Assembly: GCA_017458025.1 (NCBI GenBank) | Contig: JAFTGG010000113.1 | Span: 1-11,257, forward strand | Source: Oscillospiraceae bacterium | Lineage (GTDB): Bacteria > Bacillota > Clostridia > Oscillospirales > Oscillospiraceae | Length of the DNA: 11,257 bases | Reading direction: 5' to 3' | In this document: piece by piece, positions 1 to 6,049 of the stretch | Numbering within the stretch: position 1 is the stretch's first letter | Layout of the letters: the number at the start of each line of letters is the position of its first letter | The notes under the pieces: generated by a model | The model's database searches: none | Told to the model about the DNA's origin: nothing | The model's input: only the letters and a program-made list of their open reading frames with translations | Translations under genes and position numbers: made by a program

Positions 1-152
1 CTGATACTGCTATCGAATAAAAAGCGTAAGCTTTTTATTCGATAGATGCCGCCGTCGGCGGCATACGGTTGCTGACGCAGCCGGCGTCTCATGCGAACTT
101 ATTTAAAAAGATACCATCAATAGAATTTTTTTAAATGAGTTCGGTATGAGCC
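1..152 (+). repeat. Multi-hairpin intergenic repeat, copy A
   Basis: The stretch opens with CTGATACTG and then folds into successive hairpins. Hairpin 1 is a perfect 16-bp stem (10-25 with 30-45, loop GTAA). Hairpin 2 is a perfect 8-bp stem (46-53 with 57-64, loop GTC). A 6-bp stem with one G-U pair follows (67-72 with 77-82). Then comes GCGTCTCATGCGAA (84-97), which starts a long imperfect stem: 88-109 pairs with 128-150, with one bulged G at 143. Copy B at 2061-2214 shares CTGATACTG, the GCGTCTCATRCGAA box and the bulge position, but its stem sequences differ. The element sits just before a terminator, so it is probably in the 3' UTR of a gene to the left of the window. It could be a structured RNA or a REP/MITE-like element. 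No protein-coding reading is convincing. Confidence 0.7.
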
Positions 153-183
153 AAAAACCTTCCGTTTCGGCGGAAGGATTTTC
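153..183 (+). terminator. Rho-independent terminator before the padR operon
   Basis: CCTTCCG (158-164) pairs with CGGAAGG (171-177) in a 7-bp GC-rich stem with a 6-nt loop. It is preceded by AAAAA and followed by ATTTTC. It would end transcription entering from the left, through repeat copy A. The -35 box of the padR promoter begins at 184, immediately after the T-run, so the operon is insulated from upstream read-through. Confidence 0.75.
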
Positions 184-212
184 TTGACAAACTATACAAT
201 GCGTCATATAGT
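184..212 (+). promoter_or_regulatory. padR operon promoter with overlapping dyad (likely PadR operator)
   Basis: TTGACA (184-189, consensus -35) and TATAGT (207-212, 5/6 match to -10) are separated by 17 nt. A perfect inverted repeat, ACTATA (191-196) and TATAGT (207-212), spans the spacer and covers the -10 box. Many PadR proteins bind a dyad over their own promoter, so autorepression is inferred. The promoter lies about 20 nt upstream of the ribosome-binding site (AAGGGGGG, 221-228). Confidence 0.8.
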
Positions 213-234
213 ATTATGCAAAGGGGGGTATTTG

Positions 235-555
235 ATGGATATGCAGCTCAAGCGCGGGCTGCTGGACGTATGCGTGCTCGCGGCAATCAAGGACGAAGAC
301 TCCTACGGCTATCAGATCATCAAGGATATGAAGCCTTATGTGGAGATATCCGAATCGACGCTCTACCCGATCCTGCGGCGTATGGAGGCGGCGGGCTGCC
401 TCGCCGTGCGCGATGTGCCGCACAACGGACGGCTGCGGAAGTATTACCACATTCTGCCCGCGGGGCTCGCGCGCATCGAGCAGTTTGCGCGGGAATGGCG
501 GGAGATCGTGTCAATCTATCAATTCATCACAAGGGAGGGTGAGGCGCATGAATAA
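235..555 (+). CDS. PadR family transcriptional regulator
   Basis: This 106-residue protein is a small winged-helix repressor of the PadR family, of the short type without a long C-terminal domain. The N-terminal helix LKRGLLDVCVLAAI (about 5-18) leads into SYGYQIIKDM (23-32). The recognition helix is ESTLYPILRRMEAAGCL (40-56), and RLRKYYHILPAG (66-77) forms the wing. A C-terminal helix (about 78-104) should dimerise. The ATG at 235 is chosen because AAGGGGGG (221-228) lies 6 nt upstream; extending to 184 would overlap the promoter. The stop codon overlaps the start of the next gene by 8 nt. The PadR/HAAS/DUF4097 order is a recurring Firmicutes operon. The dyad at 191-212 suggests autorepression. 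The inducing signal is unknown. Confidence 0.92.
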   Translation: MDMQLKRGLLDVCVLAAIKDEDSYGYQIIKDMKPYVEISESTLYPILRRMEAAGCLAVRDVPHNGRLRKYYHILPAGLARIEQFAREWREIVSIYQFITREGEAHE

Positions 556-1153
556 GGAAGCGTTCCTGCTCGCGCTCTACGACGAGCTGAGCGGCCTGCC
601 GGTCGAGGACAAAGAGCGCTCGGTCGCGTATTATCGTGAAATGATCGACGACCGCGTCGAGGAGGGGCTCAGCGAGGAGGAGGCGGTCGCGGCGCTGGGG
701 CCGATGGACGAGATCGTGCGGGAGATCGTGGGAGAGATGCCGCTCTCCGCGATCGTGCGCAATCGGGTCGCGCCGCAGAGGAGCCTGCGCGCGTGGGAGA
801 TCGCGCTGCTCGTGTTGGGAAGCCCGCTCTGGCTGCCGTTGGCGCTGACGGCGTTTATCTTGCTGCTGGCGGTGTACATCGTGATCTGGGCGGCGATCGT
901 TTCCCTGTTCGCGGCGCTGATTACACTCGCGGCCGGAGGCGTCGTGCTGGTGGCGCACGGCGTCGTGAACAGCGGCGCCATCGGCGTCTGGGGGATGCTG
1001 ATGGCGCTTGGCATGGGGGTGGCGCTGCTCGGCGCGACGCTGCTGCTTTGGAGTCCGGCGACGGCGCTGGTCAAGGCGCTTGCGCGGCTGACCGGACGCT
1101 TCTGGGGCTGGATCAAACGGCAATTCGTGAAAAGGGGAGGCGAGAAGCGATGA
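548..1153 (+). CDS. HAAS/DUF1700 domain membrane protein
   Basis: This protein has 201 residues. The N-terminal 65 residues form a soluble, helical HAAS/DUF1700-type domain, with the family's YDELSGLPVEDKERSVAYYREMIDDR (11-36) region and then LSEEEAVAALGPMDEIVREI (41-60). From about residue 83 to 172 it is very hydrophobic, with about three or four membrane segments (roughly 84-104, 106-128, 126-142 and 147-170), followed by a basic tail (GWIKRQFVKRGGEKR). The ATG at 548 lies inside the padR 3' end behind AGGGAGGGTGA, so translation is probably coupled. In this family the HAAS domain usually travels with PadR regulators and DUF4097 proteins, and a role in membrane signalling or sequestration is proposed. 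The exact biochemical function is not established. Its TGA stop overlaps the next ATG (ATGA). Confidence 0.88.
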   Translation: MNKEAFLLALYDELSGLPVEDKERSVAYYREMIDDRVEEGLSEEEAVAALGPMDEIVREIVGEMPLSAIVRNRVAPQRSLRAWEIALLVLGSPLWLPLALTAFILLLAVYIVIWAAIVSLFAALITLAAGGVVLVAHGVVNSGAIGVWGMLMALGMGVALLGATLLLWSPATALVKALARLTGRFWGWIKRQFVKRGGEKR

Positions 1154-2064
1154 AACGGTCGGCCATGCTGGGGCTCGCGCTGCTGATCGCGGGCGCGCTG
1201 GCGTTTTCCGTGGGCTATTTCGGCGGCGGGCGCGACCTTGGCGCGCTCAACGGCAGCCTCGGCCCCGTCGGCGTCAGCGCCGGACGCGGCGCGGGCTATG
1301 CCGAGCGGGAATACAGCGTTTTCATGACAGGTATCACGAGGATCGTTCTGGACGAGAGCAACGCGGACGTGACGGTCATCACCACGGGCGAAGCCGGCCC
1401 CGCCGCCTCCGGCAGCGACATTGTCGTGACGTATCAGGACAGCGCGGACAGCGCGCTGGAGATCACGAACAGGGACGGCGTGCTGACCATCAAGCGCCGC
1501 GACCGCGTCGGGTTCTTTTTCTTCCGGCTCGGGGGCGACGACCTGCATACGGAGCTGCGGATTCCGCGCGATTTGGAGGCCGAACTCTCCGTGGAGTCGG
1601 ACAACGGCAGCGTCACCGCGGATGGCCTATATCTCAAGGGCGATGCGACGTTTTCCGGCGACAACGGGGCGATCTCTGTAAAAAATACCCGCGTCAACGG
1701 CCTGACGCTGGACAGCGACAACGGGAAGCTTGAGGCGTCGAACGTCGCGTGCGCTTCGTTTGAGGCGGAGGCGAGCAACGGCAGGGTGACGCTGAGCGAT
1801 ATTTCCGCGGAAACGGCGCTGTACGTCAAAACGAGCAACGGCGCGATCACCGTGGACAACGTCTCCGCGGGAAAAAGCATCGAATTGCGCAGCAGCAACG
1901 GCAGTATCAGGGGGACGCTCTCAGGCAGCGGCGGCGACTATCGCATCGAGTCCAAAACGACCAACGGCGCGAACAACCTGCCGAACGGCTGGGGCAGAGG
2001 GGACACCCTGCTGACGGTCGAGACCACCAACGGCGCCATCGCTCTCCAATTCGCGGAGGACTGA
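1150..2064 (+). CDS. DUF4097 family beta-solenoid protein, membrane-anchored or secreted
   Basis: This protein has 304 residues. Residues 1-24 form a signal peptide or membrane anchor (MKRSAM, then a hydrophobic stretch to VGYFGGG). The rest is beta-rich. It carries eight Asn-Gly turns, at residues 152, 172, 191, 210, 230, 250, 272 and 294, at a period of 19-22 residues, each in a context such as SDNGSV, SSNGSI or TTNGAI. This is the usual signature of the DUF4097 repeat, predicted to fold as a right-handed beta-helix with one Asn-Gly per coil. The ATG at 1150 overlaps the preceding stop (ATGA), behind AAAAGGGGAGG, so it is the third gene of the padR operon. It probably sits on the outer face of the cytoplasmic membrane, with a role in envelope homeostasis inferred from context. 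Its TGA stop lies inside repeat copy B. Confidence 0.88.
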   Translation: MKRSAMLGLALLIAGALAFSVGYFGGGRDLGALNGSLGPVGVSAGRGAGYAEREYSVFMTGITRIVLDESNADVTVITTGEAGPAASGSDIVVTYQDSADSALEITNRDGVLTIKRRDRVGFFFFRLGGDDLHTELRIPRDLEAELSVESDNGSVTADGLYLKGDATFSGDNGAISVKNTRVNGLTLDSDNGKLEASNVACASFEAEASNGRVTLSDISAETALYVKTSNGAITVDNVSAGKSIELRSSNGSIRGTLSGSGGDYRIESKTTNGANNLPNGWGRGDTLLTVETTNGAIALQFAED

Positions 2065-2214
2065 TACTGTATCTAATACGATTCTGCAATGAAAATAAGA
2101 TATTTTCATTGCAACCGCTGTGCTACGCACAGCGGCGCGTCTCATACGAAATGCAACGCGCCTTGCGGCGCTATAAAAAGTAGAATACTTTTACTTTTTC
2201 ATGCATTTCAGCAT
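2061..2214 (+). repeat. Multi-hairpin intergenic repeat, copy B
   Basis: This copy begins with CTGATACTG, whose TGA is the DUF4097 stop codon. Hairpin 1 is a perfect 13-bp AT-rich stem (2085-2097 with 2101-2113, loop AGA). Hairpin 2 is a perfect 9-bp GC-rich stem (2115-2123 with 2127-2135, loop TAC). GCGTCTCATACGAA (2137-2150) then leads into an outer stem, GAAATGCA (2148-2155) with TGCATTTC (2202-2209), with a single bulged A at 2210. This outer stem encloses two more hairpins: GCGCC/GGCGC (2158-2162 with 2167-2171) and AAAAAGTA/TACTTTTT (2175-2182 with 2192-2199). The architecture matches copy A, but most paired bases differ. It lies between the stop codon and the terminator. Confidence 0.75.
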
Positions 2215-2248
2215 AAAAACTCCCACTGCGATCGCAGCGGGAGTTTTT
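2215..2248. terminator. Bidirectional terminator between convergent operons
   Basis: AAAAACTCCC (2215-2224) pairs with GGGAGTTTTT (2239-2248), continued by the inner CTGCGATCGCAG palindrome (2226-2237) after one A/C mismatch. With A-runs and T-runs on both sides it should work in both directions. It ends the padR operon on the + strand and the ABC operon on the - strand, whose stop codon is 3 nt away at 2252-2254. Confidence 0.9.
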
Positions 2249-2251
2249 AGC

Positions 2252-4192
2252 TTATTCCAATTCAAACGCGCCCGTGTAGAGCTGGTAGTAGGTGCCCTTT
2301 GCGGCGATCAGCTCGTCGTGCGGGCCGCGCTCGATGATGCGGCCGTGGTCCAGCACCATGATGACGTCCGAGTTCATAACCGTGCTCAGCCGGTGCGCGA
2401 TGACGAACACCGTGCGGCCCTCCATCAGGTGGTCCATGCCGCGCTGGACGATCGCCTCGGTGCGCGTGTCGATGGAGCTCGTCGCCTCGTCGAGGATCAT
2501 CACCGGCGGGTCGGCGACCGCGGCGCGCGCGATAGCGAGTAGCTGGCGCTGACCCTGCGAGAGGTTCGCGCCGTTGTTGGCAAGCTGCGTATTGTAGCCA
2601 TCCGGCAGGCGTGTGATAAAGTCGTCCGCGCCGGCGAGCTGCGCCGCGCGGCGGCACTCGTCGTCCGTCGCGTCGAGCTTGCCGTAGCGAATATTGTCCA
2701 TCACCGTGCCCGTGAACAGGTTCGTCTCCTGCAAAACAAGCCCGAGCGAGCGGCGCAGATCTTTCTTTTTGATCTTGTTGACGTTGATGCCGTCGTAGCG
2801 GATCTTGCCGTCCTCAATGTCGTAGAAGCGGTTGATGAGGTTGGTGATGGTCGTCTTGCCCGCGCCCGTCGCGCCGACGAAGGCGACCTTCTGGCCCGGC
2901 TCCGCAAACACGCTCACATCGGTCAACACCTGCTTGCCCTCGACGTAGGAGAAGTCCACGTCCACGAGCCGCACGTCGCCCTTCAGCTCAGTGTAGGTGA
3001 GGGTGCCGTCGCCGTGCGGGTGCTTCCATGCCCAATGGCCCGTGCGGCGGTCGACCTCGGTGACCGTGCCGTCCGGCGCGATCTCGGCGTTGACAAGCGT
3101 GACGTAGCCGTTGTCGGCTTCCGGCGCCTCGTCCATCAGCTCGAACACGCGCTGCGCGCCCGCCATGCCCATGACGACCACGTTGACCTGCTGCGTGAGC
3201 TGGTTGAGGTTGCCGGTGAACTGCTTGGTCATGTTGAGGAACGCGACCAAAATCGAGATATCGAGCGCCATGCCGGAGATGCTCGGGTTCGGCAGCCCCG
3301 CGAGCAGATATGCGCCGCCGAGCACCGCGATCAGCACATAAAGGATATTGCCGATGTTCATAATGATGGGGCCGAGGGTGTTCGCGTAGGCGTGCGCGCG
3401 CCGCGCGTTTTCGCACAGCGCCTCGTTGAGCTTGTCGAAGTCCTCCGCGGACTGCGCTTCATGATTGAAGACCTTGACGACCTTTTGACCCGCCATCATC
3501 TCCTGAATGAAGCCCTCGGTCACGGCGACGGACTTCTGCTGCGCGACGAAGAATTTCGCGCTGCCGCCGCCGAGTTTGCCGGACACCAGCATCATCGCCG
3601 CCACGCCGAGCAGGATCATGAGCGTCAGCGGCACGCTGAACCACAGCATGATGCAGAATACGACCAGCACGATGGAGCCGGAGCGCAGCAGCGCCGGGAT
3701 CGACTGCGACACCAGCTCGCGCAGCGTGTCGATGTCGTTGGTGTAGTGGCTCATGATGTCGCCGTGCTTGTGCGTGTCGAAGTAGCGGATCGGGAGATCC
3801 TGCATGCCGTCGAACATCGCGCGGCGCAGCTTGGAGAGGAAGCCCTGCGTCAAAATCGCGCTGAGCTGCGTCTGGAGCAGCACGGCGATGAGCGAGAGGA
3901 CGTAAAGCACGATGAGCGGCGTGATCTGGCGGACGACGAGTTCTTTTGCCGCCGTCCAATCGCCGCTCGCGGTCCACTCGCCGATGATGGCGATGACCCG
4001 CTGCGTAAAAAGCGCGGGAATGGCGCTGACCGCCGAGGAAAAGACAGTCAGGAGGCACACGGCGGGAAAGAGGCGCGGATAGAACCGCGTCACCAGCTTG
4101 ATCGTGCGCTTGACGGCGGCGAAGTTGAACTGCGGACGCCCGCGCTTGTTGAGCTGGGTGTCGGCGGTGTATCTGGGATTAGCTCTCGGCAC
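2252..4192 (-). CDS. ABC exporter half-transporter (second subunit, canonical ATPase residues)
   Basis: This 646-residue protein joins six membrane helices (about 35-345) to an ATP-binding domain (about 405-646). Visible motifs are Walker A GATGAGKTT (440-448), Q-loop Gln488, signature LSQGQ (544-548), Walker B VMILDE (564-569, catalytic Glu569) and switch His600. The signature departs from LSGGQ, which is typical of the partner supplying the degenerate site in heterodimeric exporters such as TM287/288 or BmrCD. A charged insert of about 45 residues (362-406) separates the two domains; I recall similar inserts in Firmicutes homologues. The GTG start at 4192 is chosen for the GGGAGG upstream. 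It overlaps the preceding gene by 14 nt, so the two subunits are probably coupled. The protein probably exports a drug, lipid or peptide; the substrate cannot be read from sequence. Confidence 0.92.
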   Translation of the reverse strand: MPRANPRYTADTQLNKRGRPQFNFAAVKRTIKLVTRFYPRLFPAVCLLTVFSSAVSAIPALFTQRVIAIIGEWTASGDWTAAKELVVRQITPLIVLYVLSLIAVLLQTQLSAILTQGFLSKLRRAMFDGMQDLPIRYFDTHKHGDIMSHYTNDIDTLRELVSQSIPALLRSGSIVLVVFCIMLWFSVPLTLMILLGVAAMMLVSGKLGGGSAKFFVAQQKSVAVTEGFIQEMMAGQKVVKVFNHEAQSAEDFDKLNEALCENARRAHAYANTLGPIIMNIGNILYVLIAVLGGAYLLAGLPNPSISGMALDISILVAFLNMTKQFTGNLNQLTQQVNVVVMGMAGAQRVFELMDEAPEADNGYVTLVNAEIAPDGTVTEVDRRTGHWAWKHPHGDGTLTYTELKGDVRLVDVDFSYVEGKQVLTDVSVFAEPGQKVAFVGATGAGKTTITNLINRFYDIEDGKIRYDGINVNKIKKKDLRRSLGLVLQETNLFTGTVMDNIRYGKLDATDDECRRAAQLAGADDFITRLPDGYNTQLANNGANLSQGQRQLLAIARAAVADPPVMILDEATSSIDTRTEAIVQRGMDHLMEGRTVFVIAHRLSTVMNSDVIMVLDHGRIIERGPHDELIAAKGTYYQLYTGAFELE

Positions 4193-5948
4193 GTTCTTCG
4201 CCTCCCTTCGGCTCCGCCGCGTTTCTGGTCTGCTGTTCGTAGGTTTCGCGGTAGATTTCGCTTTGCGCCATCAGCTCGGCGTGGGTACCGGACTCGACGA
4301 TGCGTCCGCCGTCCATCACGAGGATCAGATCGGCGTCCTCCACGGACGCGACGCGCTGGGCGATGATGAGCTTCGTCGTCTCGGGGATATAGTCGCGGAA
4401 GCCCTGACGGATCAACGCGTCGGTGCGCGTGTCCACCGCGCTGGTGGAGTCGTCGAGGATCAGGATCTTCGGCTTCTTTAAAAGCGCGCGGGCGATGCAC
4501 AACCGCTGCTTCTGCCCGCCGGACACGTTCGTGCCGCCCTGCTCGATCTTCGTCTCGTAGCCGTCGGGGAACGCGCGGATAAAATCGTCCGCCTGCGCCA
4601 GAGCGCATGCCTCTGCCAATTCCTCGTCGGTGGCGTCGGGATTGCCCCAGCGCAGGTTGTCGGCGATCGTGCCGGAGAACAGCTCGTTCTTTTGCAGCAC
4701 CATCGCGACGCCGTCGCGCAGCGCCTTGAGCTCATAATCGCGCACGTCCACGCCGCCGACCCTGACCGTGCCCTCGGTCGCGTCATAGAGCCGCGGAATG
4801 AGCTGTACGAGCGTCGATTTGCCGACGCCGGTGCCGCCGAGGATGCCGACGGTCATTCCCGAGGAAATATGCAGGTCGACGTCGTCGAGCGCGCAGCGCT
4901 CCGCCTTGGCGGAGTATTTGAAGCGCACGCCGGTAAAGTCGATGGAGCCGTCTTTGATCTCGGTCACGGCATCGGTTTCCGGCTCGCGGAGCGCGGGCGT
5001 TTCGTCCAGCACCTCGACGATGCGCTTGCCGCTCTCGGCGGACATCGTCAGCATGACGTAGATCATCGAGAGCATCATCAGCGACATGAGGATCTGCATA
5101 CCGTAGGTAATCATCGCGGAGATCTGGCCCACGTCGATGAGCGCGCCGCGCGACGAAATGACGAGGCGCGAGCCGACGAGCAGCACGAACACCATGTTGA
5201 AGTAGATGCACATCTGCATGAGCGGCATATTGAGCGCGACAATGCGCTCGGCGCGGGTAAAGTCGTCGCGGATATTGTCGGACGCGGCGCCGAACTTCTC
5301 CTTTTCATAATCCTCGCGCGCGAAGCCCTTGACCACGCGCATCGCGCGGACGTTCTCCTCGATGGACTCGTTGAGCTTGTCATACTTCTTGAACACCGCG
5401 CGGAACGCGGGCAGCGCCTTGCGTCCGATGAGAATGAGGCCGAACGCCAGCACGGGAATGATGACGACGAAGCTCATCGCGAGCATGCCGCCCATGCGGT
5501 ACGCCATGATGATGGAGAAAATGAGCATCAGCGGCGAGCGAATGGCGATGCGGATCATCATCATAAACGCCATCTGCACGTTGTTGACGTCGGTGGTCAT
5601 GCGCGTTACAAGCGACGAGGACGAGAACTTGTCGATGTTCTCGAACGAGAACTCCTGCACCTTGTGGAACACGTCGTGGCGCACGTTCTTGGCGAAGCCC
5701 GTCGCAGCCCTCGCCGACGTAAAGCCCGCCATGCCGCCGCAGGCAAGGGAGACGAGCGCCATCGCGACGAGGACGCCGCCGAGGCGCAGCACCTCGGGCA
5801 TGTCGATGCCCGCCTTGATCTCGTTGACAAGGTTCGCGGTCGTAAAGGGAATGAGCGCCTCGATAACCGCCTCGCCGACAATGAACAGCAGCGTCAGCAG
5901 CGCGGGCGATCTATATTCGCGTACGCATTTTGCAAGTCTTTTGAGCAT
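4179..5948 (-). CDS. ABC exporter half-transporter (first subunit, degenerate ATPase site)
   Basis: This 589-residue protein has six membrane helices in about residues 15-305, then an ATP-binding domain (about 335-575). Motifs are Walker A GGTGVGKST (371-379), Gln419, signature VSGGQ (475-479) and Walker B ILILDD (495-500). The usual catalytic Glu is Asp500 and the switch His is Gln531 (IIAQR). This is the standard degenerate-site subunit of heterodimeric exporters: its intact signature completes the active site of the partner encoded just downstream, and the partner's LSQGQ faces this subunit's degenerate Walker motifs. The start is ATG 5948, with AAAGGAGG and 6 nt spacing. It is the first gene of a two-gene operon. 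A 12-bp palindrome lies in the likely promoter at 5990-6001. Confidence 0.92.
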   Translation of the reverse strand: MLKRLAKCVREYRSPALLTLLFIVGEAVIEALIPFTTANLVNEIKAGIDMPEVLRLGGVLVAMALVSLACGGMAGFTSARAATGFAKNVRHDVFHKVQEFSFENIDKFSSSSLVTRMTTDVNNVQMAFMMMIRIAIRSPLMLIFSIIMAYRMGGMLAMSFVVIIPVLAFGLILIGRKALPAFRAVFKKYDKLNESIEENVRAMRVVKGFAREDYEKEKFGAASDNIRDDFTRAERIVALNMPLMQMCIYFNMVFVLLVGSRLVISSRGALIDVGQISAMITYGMQILMSLMMLSMIYVMLTMSAESGKRIVEVLDETPALREPETDAVTEIKDGSIDFTGVRFKYSAKAERCALDDVDLHISSGMTVGILGGTGVGKSTLVQLIPRLYDATEGTVRVGGVDVRDYELKALRDGVAMVLQKNELFSGTIADNLRWGNPDATDEELAEACALAQADDFIRAFPDGYETKIEQGGTNVSGGQKQRLCIARALLKKPKILILDDSTSAVDTRTDALIRQGFRDYIPETTKLIIAQRVASVEDADLILVMDGGRIVESGTHAELMAQSEIYRETYEQQTRNAAEPKGGEERAES

Positions 5949-5989
5949 ACGCCGCCTCCTTTCGGTTGGATCAAATCATACAAGAGAAC

Positions 5990-6017
5990 AGTATATATAC
6001 TTCATATAAAAAATCAA
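5990..6017 (-). promoter_or_regulatory. Probable ABC operon promoter with palindromic operator candidate
   Basis: On the - strand TTGATT (6017-6012) and TATACT (5995-5990) are spaced by 16 nt, about 40 nt upstream of the start codon of the first ABC gene. The -10 box falls inside the perfect 12-bp palindrome AGTATATATACT (5990-6001), which could bind a dimeric repressor. The -35 box overlaps the 3' arm of the terminator of the preceding gene. This is inferred from sequence match only; low-complexity TA repeats can form palindromes by chance. Confidence 0.5.
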
Positions 6018-6049
6018 GGAATAAATTGTAAACAATTCATTCCTTGATT
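6010..6049 (-). terminator. Terminator at the 3' end of the GTPase-NYN gene
   Basis: Reading the - strand, AATCAAGGAATGAATTG (6048-6032) pairs with CAATTTATTCCTTGATT (6028-6012) around a short TTA loop, a 17-bp stem with one G-U pair, followed by TTTT. The 5' arm includes the last codons (Ile-Lys-Glu) and the TGA stop of the GTPase-NYN gene. The stem is AT-rich but long. It separates that gene from the ABC operon that follows in the same direction. Confidence 0.75.

Noticed and set aside
10..64. Tandem hairpins of copy A considered as ordinary terminators
   Set aside because: They lack T-runs and are followed by shared boxes also found in copy B. The proper terminator is at 153-183.
184..234. 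N-terminal extension of PadR to 184
   Set aside because: It would begin inside the -35 box and read through the promoter. The strong ribosome-binding site at 221-228 fits ATG 235.
793..1149. Upstream extension of the DUF4097 frame to 793
   Set aside because: This part overlaps the HAAS gene in another frame and is Arg/Gly-rich. The ATG at 1150, with a ribosome-binding site and signal peptide, is the real start.
3014..4366. + strand open frame of 450 codons crossing both ABC genes
   Set aside because: It spans the overlap of two real genes on the other strand and has low-complexity charged composition; it is a shadow frame.
4692..6047. Long + strand open frame of 451 codons opposite the first ABC gene
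   Set aside because: It is rich in His, Arg, Asp and Glu with no domain motif, lacks a sensible ribosome-binding site, and mirrors a clear ABC transporter gene. It is a GC-driven shadow frame.
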